Under the pieces are notes generated by a model. It was not told where the DNA came from and made no database searches. It saw nothing but the letters and a program-made list of their open reading frames with translations. A DNA stretch of 64,000 bases, from assembly GCA_018105865.1 (NCBI GenBank), contig CM030868.1:7234311-7298310 (forward strand), read 5' to 3'. This document shows, piece by piece, positions 1-13,800 of this stretch. The translations under genes were made by a program, and so were the position numbers. The stretch comes from Metaphire vulgaris (Eukaryota > Annelida > Clitellata > Crassiclitellata > Megascolecidae). Within the stretch, counting starts at the first letter, position 1; every line of letters starts with the position of its first letter.

Positions 1-220
1 CACAACTGTGCCACAGCAACGGGAATAAGTGTGCCGGGGCAAATTTGGGAAAACAGTAAAATAATAATGGCGCTGTATTAATTATTGATTATAAGTTGAA
101 TTATATCTCTCCAATGAAGTTAAGCATGGCATAGTGATACAGATTGCAAATAAAAATAAGTACTTATGAAGAATGGTAGTCAATATTATACTGTATACTA
201 GACTAGAGTATAATATACAG

Positions 221-545
221 TATTAGTAGGTCTATACGTGGGTGCGCAGGTGGAACAGTGGTTAGCGCACTGGTCTGCCAATCCCGAGGTCCGTGGTTCA
301 ACTCCCGGCCGCGGCAGAAACTTTTCGGTTGTTTCTGCCCCAAGCGCCCCCAGTCGACTCAGCTGTGAACGAGTACATTGGGTGTTAACTCGGTGGAAGG
401 AAAGGCAGCGAGGGAAAGGCTGGCAATCCGCCCTCATTCAGCCATTGCCGTATATAACTGAAGGTGCTAACCCTTCGGTTCCCGACGGGCCCACGATGGC
501 CTATGGGTTGTACCTTTACCTACCTACCTATTAGTAGGTCTATAC
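221..545 (+). mobile_element. tRNA-derived SINE, full length, with 17-bp target-site duplication
   Basis: The body is 238-528. It starts with a tRNA-like head holding an A-box-like stretch (GTGGAACAGTGGTTAGCGCA, about 249-268) and a B-box-like stretch (GTGGTTCAACTCCC, about 293-306), the internal RNA polymerase III promoter of SINEs. It ends in a TACC-rich tail (511-530). An exact 17-bp repeat (TATTAGTAGGTCTATAC) flanks it at 221-237 and 529-545. It lies 3' of the last visible presenilin exon, so inside that gene or just past it. The tRNA of origin cannot be told by eye. Confidence 0.85.
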
Positions 546-699
546 AAATGCATGCATTTCAGCTGCAGTGTGCCATTGACTGTATGTTTCTTGGATAGTG
601 TGCCGTGGCTGGAAACAGTTTGGGAAGCACTGCTCTAATGAGATTGGCAAATAAAATGTTACTCGTATGGAAAAAGTTAACAAATATAAAACAACTTAC

Positions 700-3600
700 A
701 ATCAGAATGGCCACAAAGCAAGCGATTGTTGTGTTCCAGTCACCACTTGTAGAAGCTTTACCAACCAGAACACTGTAGAATATAAAGTCACCTAATCCTA
801 GCTTTACTCCACCTGCAAATGACACATAAAATAATAATTGTTTCTTGTAAAAGTCAATATGCTAGATCTACCTGTTATAACGTTTTAGAAACTAATTTCA
901 TCTTTACAGATTATGAGCCCAGGAGTTTAGATGAAGCATTTTTATTAAATAAAATACCAGTAAGACAAGTACAAATATTAAATGTTAAGAACAAAATTAA
1001 CATATTAAAAATGCTTTGAGGAAGTTCTGTATGGAAGTGGTTTATATAATAGTGTATATCAGGGGTGGCCAAACCTACAGAAGGTGTGAGCCAGAAATGA
1101 CAATTTTCAAAAGCTTGGGAGCCACATTGCCATAATTAGACATGAAAACGAGGAAGTGTGATCCAATCCTTTGCAAAATTTCATTAAATCTCTGCTGACA
1201 TTTTTACGGGACTATGATAAAATTAAAAGAGAGATTACCTGGAGTTAAAATAGGAGGACATGAAATAAACAACATAACCGGGGATATTTGTACCCCTTGG
1301 GGGTACTTGAAGAATGTTGTGGGGGTACGCAGAATGATCAGAAAATGAAATCTGTTGTAAAGAACTTTTACTACAGTTTGCTCTGTACATTGTACAAACA
1401 CTGTAGACATTTTTGTACCAAATTAGAAATTCTAAAGAAAATCCCATTTTCTGCCTTGTGCACAATCTGTGGCGGATTTTTGTTGCAGTCTGTAATTGTT
1501 TTCAATATTTTGCAAGGAATAAAATTTTGCCTCAGGATATGGTTTGCTGGTAGGGGTTACTTCACTCTCTTATACTTGTTTCAGAGGTACGTAGTCATTA
1601 AAAGGTTAAGAACCACTGATGTATAATGATCATGTAAATATAGAAATGAATGGATGGGTTGCCTTTTGCCTGCTTCATCAGAATTTAGTTAGAAATTTTA
1701 TAATTAGTTGTTTAAAGAGTTCTTCATATTACGTTCTTCAGCTTCCTCATTTGATGATGCTGTGGTGACGTTTACTGGTGATGTCCTGTCAGAATTCAGG
1801 GCTGCCACAGCCTGACGTGCATCCCGTGATTGTGTGCTAGCGCTGCGCTGTATGCCACCACCCGGACAAAATTCCACTTGGCCAGCATCATTTTCGTTTG
1901 ACCACGATTGTAATGCCCCTCCATTGTTGCATTCTTCTTCCTCATCATTGTCACTGTTAACTTGATTTTCTGCAGCTTTTGCTGCTAATTAAGGAAAAGA
2001 TTGAGATCATGTAATAACATCCTAGCATAAATGCTTCTCTGCTTAAATTGGGGTCCACCAATGGCCACAAAAGGTCAACAAGGCCAATTAAATAGGTACA
2101 TCATAGATTAAAAATTAATCTGACACACTTTGAACATATTCATCAGGAAATGTTATGATAAAATACTTGAACAGTTCTGATATTATCCTTAAATTTAACT
2201 AAAAATCTGACCCAGTTACCATTGAAATCACTCCACACTTCAAAATTCTTGACATGGCAATACTTTCTGGCCATTTTCACTAGGATTAATCCGGTTCAAA
2301 GAGTGAAAAATGACTTCTAAGCTTACTGGGTCCAAAAACAAATATAAATGAATATCACAGGAACAAAATGTGGCAGTCACTAGAGTTATCTCAGCAGCAA
2401 AATGAAAGGTAAAAAGTGGCTCCATTGGCTTGTTGTCTGTAGGACTGAAGGGGTCTTCAATCTTTCATGGTATCAATTGGCTCACTGCCTTACCTTCCAC
2501 AAAGTAAGCACCCAAACTACCTATTCACAGCCAAGTTGCCTGGATGAGTGTCTAAAGCAGGGCTATTCAACTAACTTCATGAAGGGCCAAATTTTTTCAT
2601 AATTGGTGCCCATGGGCCAGGTGCAAAAACTTTTAAGTTAAAAAATATACCGGTAGTTCACAAGTAATAGAAAACAGGAAAGTTGAAAACAATGCATTTA
2701 AATATATTTTGTATGTATTAGAAAAAAGTTATTGATCGTTTCAATATTCTCATGGGCCATTTCACAGCCCCTGGTGGGCCGGATTTGGCCGGTAGGCCAC
2801 CAGTTCAATACCCCTGGTCTAAAGTCAGTAACCAAGAAGTTTCTGCCATGGCCAATGTTTGAATCCTAGACCTCATAACAGGCAAGCTAAATACTGGACT
2901 GTCATACCATCTATCCAGATAAAGTACACTAGCAAACATCATATTCTGTCAATTTTATTTCTCAATTTTCAATCCATGAAAAGCAGAAGACTACTCTTAT
3001 TATTATTCTCAGACTAAATTAAATTAAATACCCTTTTTGCCTCTAGGGTACGTTTGTTGTTTGCTGCCTCCTTTGGATCTGGTCCCCTGTTCGTTGTCCG
3101 CACTGTCTGCCATGCCAACAGCCCATGCCATAGTTGCTGCATGAAAAATTATGCATAATTTAACCATAACTTTATAGCAAAATAACATAAACAGACCCTT
3201 TACTTACCAGTTTCTAATTATCTAAATATTCCTAGAACTAATCTCAAATTTTGTGAATGCACACTGAACACTGTTATTGCAAAAACGGTGTACTGAAGTG
3301 TAAACCTGATAGCCTACAATGCTAAATGGACATTGGACAGCTATCATTCCAAAATAACAGCTCAAAACACTCTTAAGAGGACAAATGACTGTTACTATTA
3401 TTTATTATTATTAAACTTACAATTTCTTGTGTGCCATATTACCAAAATGTCAGGAGCAAGGGCACATTACAGAGTCCAATAAAAATAAATAAAATAACAG
3501 TCATCAACCAAAAATATGAATGTAAAACAATCTAAGGCAGAAGAGAATAAGATTTTCTAAACAAATAAGTCCTAAGACTGTTAATACAGTTGCTCTGCAA

Positions 3601-6600
3601 TTGTGACCAGTTACTAAGATTCATGCTTTATTCAATTTTGTCTGTAATGAGCTGCTGGTCCACTACACAGTGAGTCAGAATAAAATGTTACCTAATTATA
3701 TAAATAATATTATGTATGGTAAGTTGGTAACGTTTTATTCTGACTCACTGTGTAGTAAGTGATGCATTTAAGAGACTGTAGCAACAATAACAACTACAAC
3801 AACTACAACTATAATAACAATATTTCAAGCAAGATAGTTAGAATAACTCGGCATTGTTACTAAATTACTATTTCTTTAGTGATCTTGACCAAAAATTCTC
3901 TTTGAATCATAACCTAGCACACCATTAAGTTGTCATAAACTATTACATATTGGCAAAATAAACTTCTGTAGAACACTTACAGGAGTAAATCAGAGCTGGA
4001 AAGAGTGGTTCATTTCTTTCCTGTGCAGTCTCTACCAGAATCCGCAGTGGACCATTGGGACAAAGCACAGCGACAAGGTCTGCAACAAAGGCACGATTAT
4101 ATAATTACTAGTGCAAAACTCTGATAAACCACTGCAAAAGGTTCATGTTAGCCTTTTAAGGCTGAAGGATGAAGTAAAAAGAGAATGTTTTGTTCAGTAA
4201 AATGAAATTAATTTAAAATAGCCATGGTAATGAGAAAAGGATTATTTTAAATTAATTTATGAGGGTACATGTATGGCAGACTGAACATTTCAAAACAGCA
4301 ACACAAAGGAGTGCTATGTACTGTTATGTTTTTCTTATAAAATACAACAAAAACAGTCACTGTTGAGAGTTCTAACTAAGTCAAAATATAAAAAAATTAT
4401 AATTTCATTTGATAAATTTGATAAATTGATAGATTTCATTTGATGACTTACTGTCACAGAGTTGTAATTTCTAATTTAACATGAGAAAAACTGGTATTTA
4501 TTTGTAACAAGAAATTATCGATAAAAATTTATATGCGAGAAACTTCAAAACTGAATTAATAAGCAAAGAAGCTGCTCACCCCATACTGATATAACAGCCA
4601 GCACAACCCATGTTGTCCAATCAGGTAGATATTTAATGAAGGTAAGTGCCATGAGTGCACTGACCATAATAAGGTATGCCTGCTGAAGGCGCAGAGGACC
4701 TTTCCAATGAATGCAGATCATTCCCACTACACCAAAATTCCACATAATCAAGGCAATGGTAAAGTAGTCCATCGGCACGTTGTATGTGCGCAGCACTTCC
4801 CTGGCAACATTCAAAATTTCATCTACGGTAATAGGAATCAAAGTTGTCGATTTTCAAAGTATAAACAACAAAAATTCATGGCTCCTATTAATTATTGGCA
4901 AATAAAAAGGCAGTGAGCACAATTTGTAGAGAAATGGCTGAGTTTCTCCTCCCAGTCAAATTATGTGTTGCCTTTCATGGTAGGGTTGCCAGATGCATGG
5001 ATAGCCAAAGGAGGACAGAGCCAGACAAAAAGGAGGACAGAGGAGGACATTGTATACATGAAACCAGCTGTGTAGTGGTCGTCCATATATTATTTAGGGG
5101 TCCGGCCATTTGTTACGAAGTTACCTAAAAATTTAAGTGACCGTTTTTGGCTTGTCAGAGATTTTGAAGAGGAAAAAAACAAGGAAGACCTCTTTTTTTG
5201 CTTGTCAATCGAAGGAAAAATACAAGGATATGAACAAGACTTTTGGAGGACGAAAATGGGGGGTCGGCCTGTTGACGTAATATTTTAGGGTCTGACGTTT
5301 TGTTACTCCTCAAAAAAGTGCCAAATCAACAAATTCATCGATTGTATGACTGATTGACTAGCTTTGTTTACAGCCTGCGTTTGCTACTGGAAATGAAATT
5401 AACATTTTGACCAATGACCATAGACTATTGCATAGACACTAGAGATAGAATGACGAGTCGAGTATTTTGGGACTTTGGACAATCGATATTGATATTATTA
5501 AAACTGGGTGAACTGAGATAACGGACTAAAAACGTCCTGAAATCAAATTCTTCTTGATAGCATACAAAAAGCTCAAAAAGGAGGACATTTTACAATTTTT
5601 AGCTTTGCTAGGAGGACGGAGGACACGGACCTAAAGGAGGACATGTCCTCCTTTTGGAGGACGTCTGGCAACCCTATTTCATGGACTGTCGAAGCAGATA
5701 ACTGCTTCTCATTCTGAGGCTTCGGCATTCTTCTTTGCCAGGACCCTGTACTTTACAAAGCTTATATCTCTTAACCCTTTTATTCTCCAAACTGGTTCAA
5801 GCAAGGACTCTTTTATCTTGTGTAATGCAATGCAACAGAATATTTCTAAGTGTCTCTATTGAGGCTTCTATTTCCAGATATCTATCTAAAATATCTGTTA
5901 TTATACAATACAGGACAAACAATAATTAATATATTAAAATATTGGATTCTATATGATATTAACAACCACAGAAAGCACATGTTTTAATCAATTTGAAACA
6001 AAAGTTAAATTGAATTGGTTAAGACTGAAAGCTATTTAAAACCATTCACTTTAACTACTCAATGACGTCAAACCGAAAATGAATATCTAACTGAATAATT
6101 CTATTATTCAAAATAATGAACTACCACTTGGTCTGGCCAGGTCATGTTTTGGTATAGTTCTAGCATATACTAGAAGGTGATGCATAGCATACAATATAAT
6201 ATGCAATTATGGCAAAGATTATTCACTATGTTTGGCAGAGGTCATCATCTGTGAAATACTTGTTTTGTGCAAAAGACAAACAAAGAAGTTTCTTAATTAA
6301 TCAGACAATTTGCCACTCACCCAAGATAAATATATGAGAAAAGGAAGAGCATCATCAATGAAGAAGCAATCAACCAGCCATGAATAAACTTAAATGAAAA
6401 TGGAAGCATAAAAATTATGTTAATCAGTCAATCAATCAATCAATCAATCAATCAACTGATGCAATTAATGCAAGCATGCTGCAAAAAAATCAATAAACAT
6501 AAACTATATTTAAGAAGTAAATAGCTAGTCAACGGCTGCTAATAAAAATGGCAATTCTGCTTATGAAAAGCTGTGCATAGAAGGAAACTTGCCTTGTAGC

Positions 6601-9600
6601 ACCTGTACTTGTACAGGACTATCAGGAAGATGGTCATGGCAATGACAACACCAAGCAGAATGAAAGCATTTGCCAAGGACATCCACAGCTTACTACTGGT
6701 GTTGCTTGGGTCGTTGTTTTTCTCAAATGGTGTGTATATACTACAAATCAACATAAGACTTTGCATCATGTTGTAATCACTTCACACTGCATCACCAAGA
6801 TGCAGAATAAAGAGCCACTTGAAAACCAAAAACTCTATGCCAACACCAAAATATACATTATCACGAGAGAATTAAACAGAATACTAATGAAATTCTACAT
6901 ATTGTTGCTGAAATATAAGTAGTCATTTTGCATGACTGTTACATTTTTGGAGTCACAAAGAATTCTGATTTTCTGGATAACCTCACAAGAAAGTTAGTCA
7001 TGGGTTTCTGGCACAAAAACTTTATAATCATCTTTATTCGTGACAAGCACAGCATAAAAAGTAGTACACAACCAGTAGTACACAACCAAGGAAAACACAA
7101 ATCAACTGAACAAAACTAAATAATAATAATAAAAAAATAAAAATAAAATAAATCTAATAATAAACAAATAAACTAAGAACAAACTTTACACAGTACAGCC
7201 TCTGCCCTCAGACAAATTCTAGTAATGCACTGAGCAAAGTACAGTGGCTTCTTCTCATATCTATTAACAAAGGATGCTTGTCGCTTTTCTACAATAGCAT
7301 GCATACTATCCAAACCCGTCAGGACTCTGATATACTCGACATTATCTGCCTCACATGTTTTAAAAATTTTGCACACAATTACTCAAATCAGTCTGTCAAG
7401 AGCATTAAGAATACTTTTGTTTGGAAATGTGGCAACACTCAACAACAACTGACTTTAAACAAGACCAACAGTATGTCATATGCAAAGAGTGTCTAGGGAA
7501 TTCTATGAATAAGTTAAAACTTATTCATGGCAAAGCCCTAGACATTCAAACCATCATATTCTTGATTTCAAACAAAAGATTCCGGCAAATATAACGAATA
7601 TATTATATACACCATTGAAGTTTCACTTACAGATTAGAGTCATGGGTACGGTAGAAATCAACAGAACTCATCGTGGCCACGACAACCGCCATGCACAGAG
7701 TAACCGGAATAAAGAGCATGATGACGTGCTTGGCACCGTACTTGACCATCTCCTCTGCATCATCGTCTGTGTCTGCCTCTTCGTTTGCATCAGAAGAAGC
7801 TGAGCCTCTGGACTGCTGCCGCCTTCTTACTGACGACTGGATCACTGCAGCGGCTGTGTGGTCGGCTGTTGCCGCTCTTTGGTCAGACTGTGCGAAAGAA
7901 CAAAACCGGCAAAATTACACTAAGCAAAACAATTAGAGGGTGATGCGGTAACGGTTACCATGGGAATCTTGCAGTAATTACCGCAGTTATGGGGAAAATT
8001 TTGCTAAAAAAATGCGGTATTACCGTGGTAACTGGTTCTTGTCATGTGGTTATACCACAGGGACATCTACTACAGTTTCACCGCGGTAGTAGCATTATCA
8101 CGCTAATAATAATAATAATATTGATGACGTTGTATAGGCGTTCTTATTTTTCTGTATTAATGCATGTAAGTATGTAGAGTATTTAGCAACCCAGTAGGTT
8201 ATTCGTTATGTATGTATGGGTGCACTGAAACACGGCCTAGAGCAACCAACAGTGTACTGGATGTACTGTCTAGTATTTACTTTTCCTATGCCATTTTTAC
8301 TTGTATTGTTTTGAGCATATGGATTGTTATTTCTCATTGCTCACAGCTAACAATGGAAATGTGAGATTGATAAATTGATTAAAAGTAAAGTGCACTAATG
8401 CTGTTCACAAAGTATAATGGAGCTAGTGATTTGTGGCCACATTAAGAGAAGGTTCCAGTTGACAGTGATTTCGACTTCCATGTGCGGTGTGCTTCTACTT
8501 CAACAGCTCACGTGGTGGGCTATTGAAGTAGAAATACCAGGATGGCATCAGCAGACTTAATACCAGTACTTTAATTACCAGTATATTGCCATTTAACAGT
8601 TGAAACCTGGGTATAGAAACATAGAAATACATAGAAAACAGAAACATAGAAATGAAGCGTAGTAGTAAATTGTGCTTTTGTTAACATATTGTGATAGAGG
8701 GCTAGATTGAAGCATAGATAGCAAATGATTGGAATATTGGAATTGGCTTGCTCTGGGGATAATGAGGGGATGGAAATTGCTGGTGCAGGGATGGGGAGGG
8801 ATGGGGGAAATGTTTGGGTATGGGGTGAGGATGGAGATAAAATGTTGCCCACATGTCACTCTCTAAAAACAATGACTTTAAACATACAATGTATCAAATT
8901 AAAAATTTTTCTTATGCTCTTGGTACTAAATTCCTGAGGGTCTAATAGAAAAAAGGTGTCTGGAGACAGGTGAATATATATGCGTTCAACTCTTGTCTGG
9001 ATTGGAGTCGAAAAGAGAAGAAGTCTCCCGGAATGCAATTGCGTTAAAACGCTGCAGAGCATGAAAAAACCATTAGTATTCCAGAAAGAAACGTCATTGC
9101 TGACATTGTGCCTCTGGCAGTGGCAAGAACCAATGCATATTTCAATAATCAATAATACCTTTCTTCTGTACATTAAAATATTAACAAATTTCTTACAATC
9201 TACGACACTATTGCTATTCAAATAAAATTAATATTTTAAGACAACACAAACACACATAGACACACACTAAAATGAACATTTATATTTTCTAACAACTTGT
9301 TTGAATTATCATGTTTATTTTTATATTTGGAATACTATTTCATATTAAATTTTAAAATCTATATAACTATCAATGGATACTTTAAACAACCCACCATCTC
9401 CCAGCCGATGTTTGGCAACAAATCTTTGTCATTCACGTAACTCCGACACTGTTTATGCTTTTCATCACATTTACCATAAAGCAAAGTAGAATCTTCATTT
9501 CTCTGCAGCAGCTGCTCATTAGAAAGCTTCAAACTGACAACGTCTGGACTCTGAAGGCAAGCCATCACCCGGCAAATTATTATTATTATTATTATTATTA

Positions 9601-10794
9601 ACGTACTGATTTATGTGGTAACTCGTCCGAACGAACTGCGTGAACACATTACAAAGTTACAGATAACTCGTGCGATATAACCAGGTTTTAAGTCTCTCTT
9701 TAAAAGTATTCAAGGTCGAGAGAGCAGTAATGGCGGTAGACAATTCCATGCCCGAGCGGCGGCGTCGAAATGCTCGATCCCGAAGGCATCCTCGGGACCA
9801 CCAATAAGGCGGATCATCTCACTTTGCCGGCAAGCCATATAGTTCGGACGCAAGGTATTCTGGACATTCAGGCAACGGAAGGTCAAAGTTGCCAGCTTGA
9901 AATGGATCCGCTCTGGCACAGACAACCAGTTAGCAGCGGAGTAATGTGATCGCCTAATGAGGCCTGGCATATCACCGCGCAGCAGCGTTCAGGACGGGAC
10001 TGGAGACATTATGCAGGTATTTCTGCCAGCGAGAGTTGCATTGCCGTGAGTCTAATTTGGACAGCACCAGTGCAAAGACCAGTGTTTTAAGACCATTGGC
10101 AGACACTGATCGACGGATACTCATGATCAGCCGCAGGGCTTTGAAGCACCCTGCCACTACATTTGCCACATGTGACTTCATTGATAACGTACTGTCAAGA
10201 TATATACCTAAATTCCGCACGATCGACACCGATCGACAAATATCACAGCAATCAATGATTCACTTAAAATGATTCACTTACATACAGCAGCAAGCGAATC
10301 CACAGCTGTCTCTAACAACACAGTGGTTCTCACACAGGGCAGTCCCTACTGAACCACTTTAAACCTTGTTATATTACCGGTATATTATATTATTATATTA
10401 ACACTGGAACTTCAACACACAGCATTTCACATAGCAAGCGACCTATCCTCCTTCTTAAGCCGACTACAACTGCACACTGTACAGGGGCTTTCTTTCACTA
10501 ATCACCACCTAGCAGCTATCTGTCTGATCGACCGGTCTACTTATATATTTTATGACAATGAAGCAGAAACCTGGCGTCACCTGGTGACCGGTATTAAGGT
10601 TAAAGCCAGCTGCATCCATCTCTAGTGACACCAAGTGAATGCCGAAAAGTAAACTAAAGCCAAAATAAGATAACATTACATTCACATTCAAGGGCGACTT
10701 TATTGTCAAGCTGGTCCATGTTTTAATATTGTCTACTCCAATCATCTGCTATTTGTGTCTTCTTCTTCTTCTTCTTCTTCTTCTTCCTCCTCCT

Positions 10795-10826
<32 letters not shown>

Positions 10827-13800
10827 TTCTTCTTCTTCTTCTTCTTCTTCTTCTTCTGATACTGGGCCTTGTATAAATCAATATAACTGAGTGCTATACA
10901 CTACTTTAAGGTCTATTTAACTCTGATAAGAATCTCTTGTCTCTTAAGCTTCAACCCATGGCCTTCCTCAAAATGTCTAAGCCCTTAACCCATGTTGATG
11001 CTAAGAAATTCCTATTCTCCTGAAGTCATCAATGAGAGGAATAGCCTGACAGAAGTGAGTTAATCATTTTAAAAAAGGTGAAAGTCCATCAGTAGGCTCA
11101 ATGCCTGTAGGGGCTGGTGCTGATCCCCAGTTTTGTGGCCATCAGCCCATAGGTGGCTAAGCCATTCATCGACGGATAGTGGCCAGTCATTCTGCCGAAC
11201 CACATATGCAATGTTTCCATTGCTACTCATTTTACAATTACAATTGAATGAAGGCTGAGTCAACTTCAGGGTTCCTGCGAGTTTCAAATTCTCTTCCATC
11301 GATTCTACATTCCAGTGATGTCACCACTCTTCTATCTTCCTACCCCGAGTTAACCATTCAATGAATTCAAAGTCTTGATAATACTTTCTGGTACTCCCTC
11401 ATTGCCACATCATCCAGATACACCATTGTTGTATTACCTTCTGAATTCTGAAGCTAATAGAAATGCTTAAATAGCTACTCTCTGTTTTCTCTATAATCTG
11501 CACAACAAAAGATAAGGTGTACAACTGGACATCTAAAATCTATCATTGTTATCCACAGTTCCTAATCAACAGCCACCAGTGTAACGTTCAACTTGAAAGT
11601 CATTACTGTCAATAGGGCAGTCATCGGGTACCCGGGAACCCGAAGACAGTCCGGGTACCCAGGTAGTAAAAATGGGACAGATTACCCATGAAAGCGCAGT
11701 AGCGCCGTCTGGTGTACAATCTGCCGGGAAAACATTTTCCGACTGACTGCTACAGATTGAACTTGACCTGTTTTAAATACATTCTTATTGTTGCTGACAC
11801 TCGGCTTCATGTTAGTTTAGTTTATGTAAAGATTGCTGATTCATCATATTAAAAGTTTTAAAAAGTTTATGTTGTACATATGCAGGTCATTATTAATATT
11901 AAGTAGGCCTAACTGGAAACGTACCTTTACTGTACGAAATAGGCAGCTTGTGTACGATTAATTTTGCAGCAATAATATTATGCTAATTTCCGAACGGGTA
12001 CCCGGGTACCCGTTCGAAATCTTGATGGGTACCCGGGCCAACTTTTGGAAATAATTGACAGCCCTAACCAATGTTCCCTCTAATTTTTTGAGACCGTGAG
12101 CGCACCAGATTTTTCGTGAGCGGAAATAGTTTAGTCACGAGCGCTTGTATCAATATCAATCAATCAGTGCTATATTATGTATACCAGTGGTGCACAACCT
12201 TTTTCAGCCACGGGCCACAGTTATATTTCTGAAATCCTTCAGGCCAATCGGGCCCCAGACTCAACTGACGACTGCCATTTATGTCTTTGCTTGAAGTTTA
12301 TTACAATTTAGTACAAAATCACTTTTTAAGTTGAGATACATTGTACACTACTGTAAAGTGTCTTATACAATATCAGTACAGTTAGGCATGGTTATGCCTT
12401 TATATAAGTTTCTAAACATAAAGTTTATAGTTATACGCTATGTTAAAGTTAAACATATTTAACAGAATCTAAAGTATTCTTATACTAGTCTTATAACACT
12501 TATAGAAAAATTTCATAATCTAAAGTTAGAAACTTAGCGTACAATAACCGAAACACATTGGACCATTGTATCTGTTACTAGCAGTTTTAACTTTGTTACT
12601 AGCAGTTTGAAAGATTGAAACCAGGAAGTCAGTGTGATGACTGTTTGCACCTTTACAACCAGCTTACAGATGTCGATTGACATAGCAGGCATACAATGTT
12701 TTTCTGCAGCTAAGCAAACAGTAAAGCTCAGTGACCCAGTCCACTCGTCACGACCACAGCAAAATTTTGAGATATGAGTCACTATAGATTTAATTTTTAA
12801 CAACATCCTGGGCTCTAAAACCGTCACGAACGGCATTGAGAGAAGGCATGACATATTGGTATTTTCATTTAGTTCTCGCGGGCCACATGGCGAGTCGTTG
12901 GCCGGATGTTGCCTGCGGGCTGGACATTGTGCACCACTGATGTATACCAATAACAAATGTAAGAAATTAAACAGTACTTATATCAATATATTTCAAATTC
13001 AACATATCGTTGGCAAAAATAAAAGTTGTTCAAAACCTAATTAAGAAGTAACAAAGCAATTTGATAAAACTTATATTTACTAGATTTGTTTACGTCTGTC
13101 TTTAGTCAAATTATCAAGCAAAATGTCATAAATGTGTACTAATAATCCCGGTGTCCTTGATAAATTGACTCACGTATGAAATGTGTGACCCAAATGACCC
13201 AAATCACCCAATGGGCAATGTTCATCTAATAGCGCCTATTATGCAAATTTATAGCTGCAGCCTGCAGGCTGCGCATGCACACAAATATCAGCATATATAA
13301 ACGACACTGATTGGGCAAAACAAACGCGTTGGCAGTTAGGGATAAATAAAGAACCACGACTAACACCGCTCATGCCTAAATAAATAAATCACCTCGGTCA
13401 AATGAACCTACCGAAATCATACTTTTGGGAAACGCATGTAATACTCGTTGAGTAAAATAAATTGTGCGTAAACAAAGAAATGTTGTGCGGGCTACCACTT
13501 AAATTCGTGCGTGCTCGCACGCGCGCACCTTAGAGGGTAACATTGGCCCTAACTGTCAAGCCCAATTCACACTCTCAGCCATTAACCCTTTCATCCATTC
13601 ATCTATTTGTAATGTAATGTAAAATGAATGAGCATTTTCGAGGCAAACAGTACAAGTGTTCATTATAACCAAAGTAGTGAAAAACTGTCACTCTTGTGTA
13701 AAGATATAATATACTAATTTAATATATTTATAATATTCACAATAACATTATTTTTACTAACAAAGCTGTCAAATAAAACAGTATAAATTCTGCAATCCTT

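Larger units (their letters stand above)
11613..13551. mobile_element. Outer hAT-type element of a three-level nest
   Basis: The left end TAGGGCAGTCATCGGG follows ACTGTCAA (11605-11612). The right end, TTGACAGCCCTA, is cut by a later insertion: its last bases reappear at 13546-13551 and are followed by ACTGTCAA at 13552-13559. Removing the inner element and one GCCCTAAC copy leaves an element of about 455 bp with an exact 8-bp duplication. The interior is rich in GGGTACCCGGG. It has no coding capacity and lies in presenilin intron 1. Confidence 0.8.

Noticed and set aside
238..528. A functional tRNA gene
   Set aside because: Box-like motifs are present, but the unit is followed by a SINE body and tail and flanked by a long target duplication; no cloverleaf could be drawn with confidence.
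8856..9221. 121-codon minus-strand open frame in presenilin intron 1
   Set aside because: No recognisable motif, no splice sites that fit, and presenilin joins in phase without it.
12534..12956. 140-codon minus frame as a gene
   Set aside because: It lies almost wholly within the innermost hAT element and runs past its edge into the duplicated target; no protein motif.
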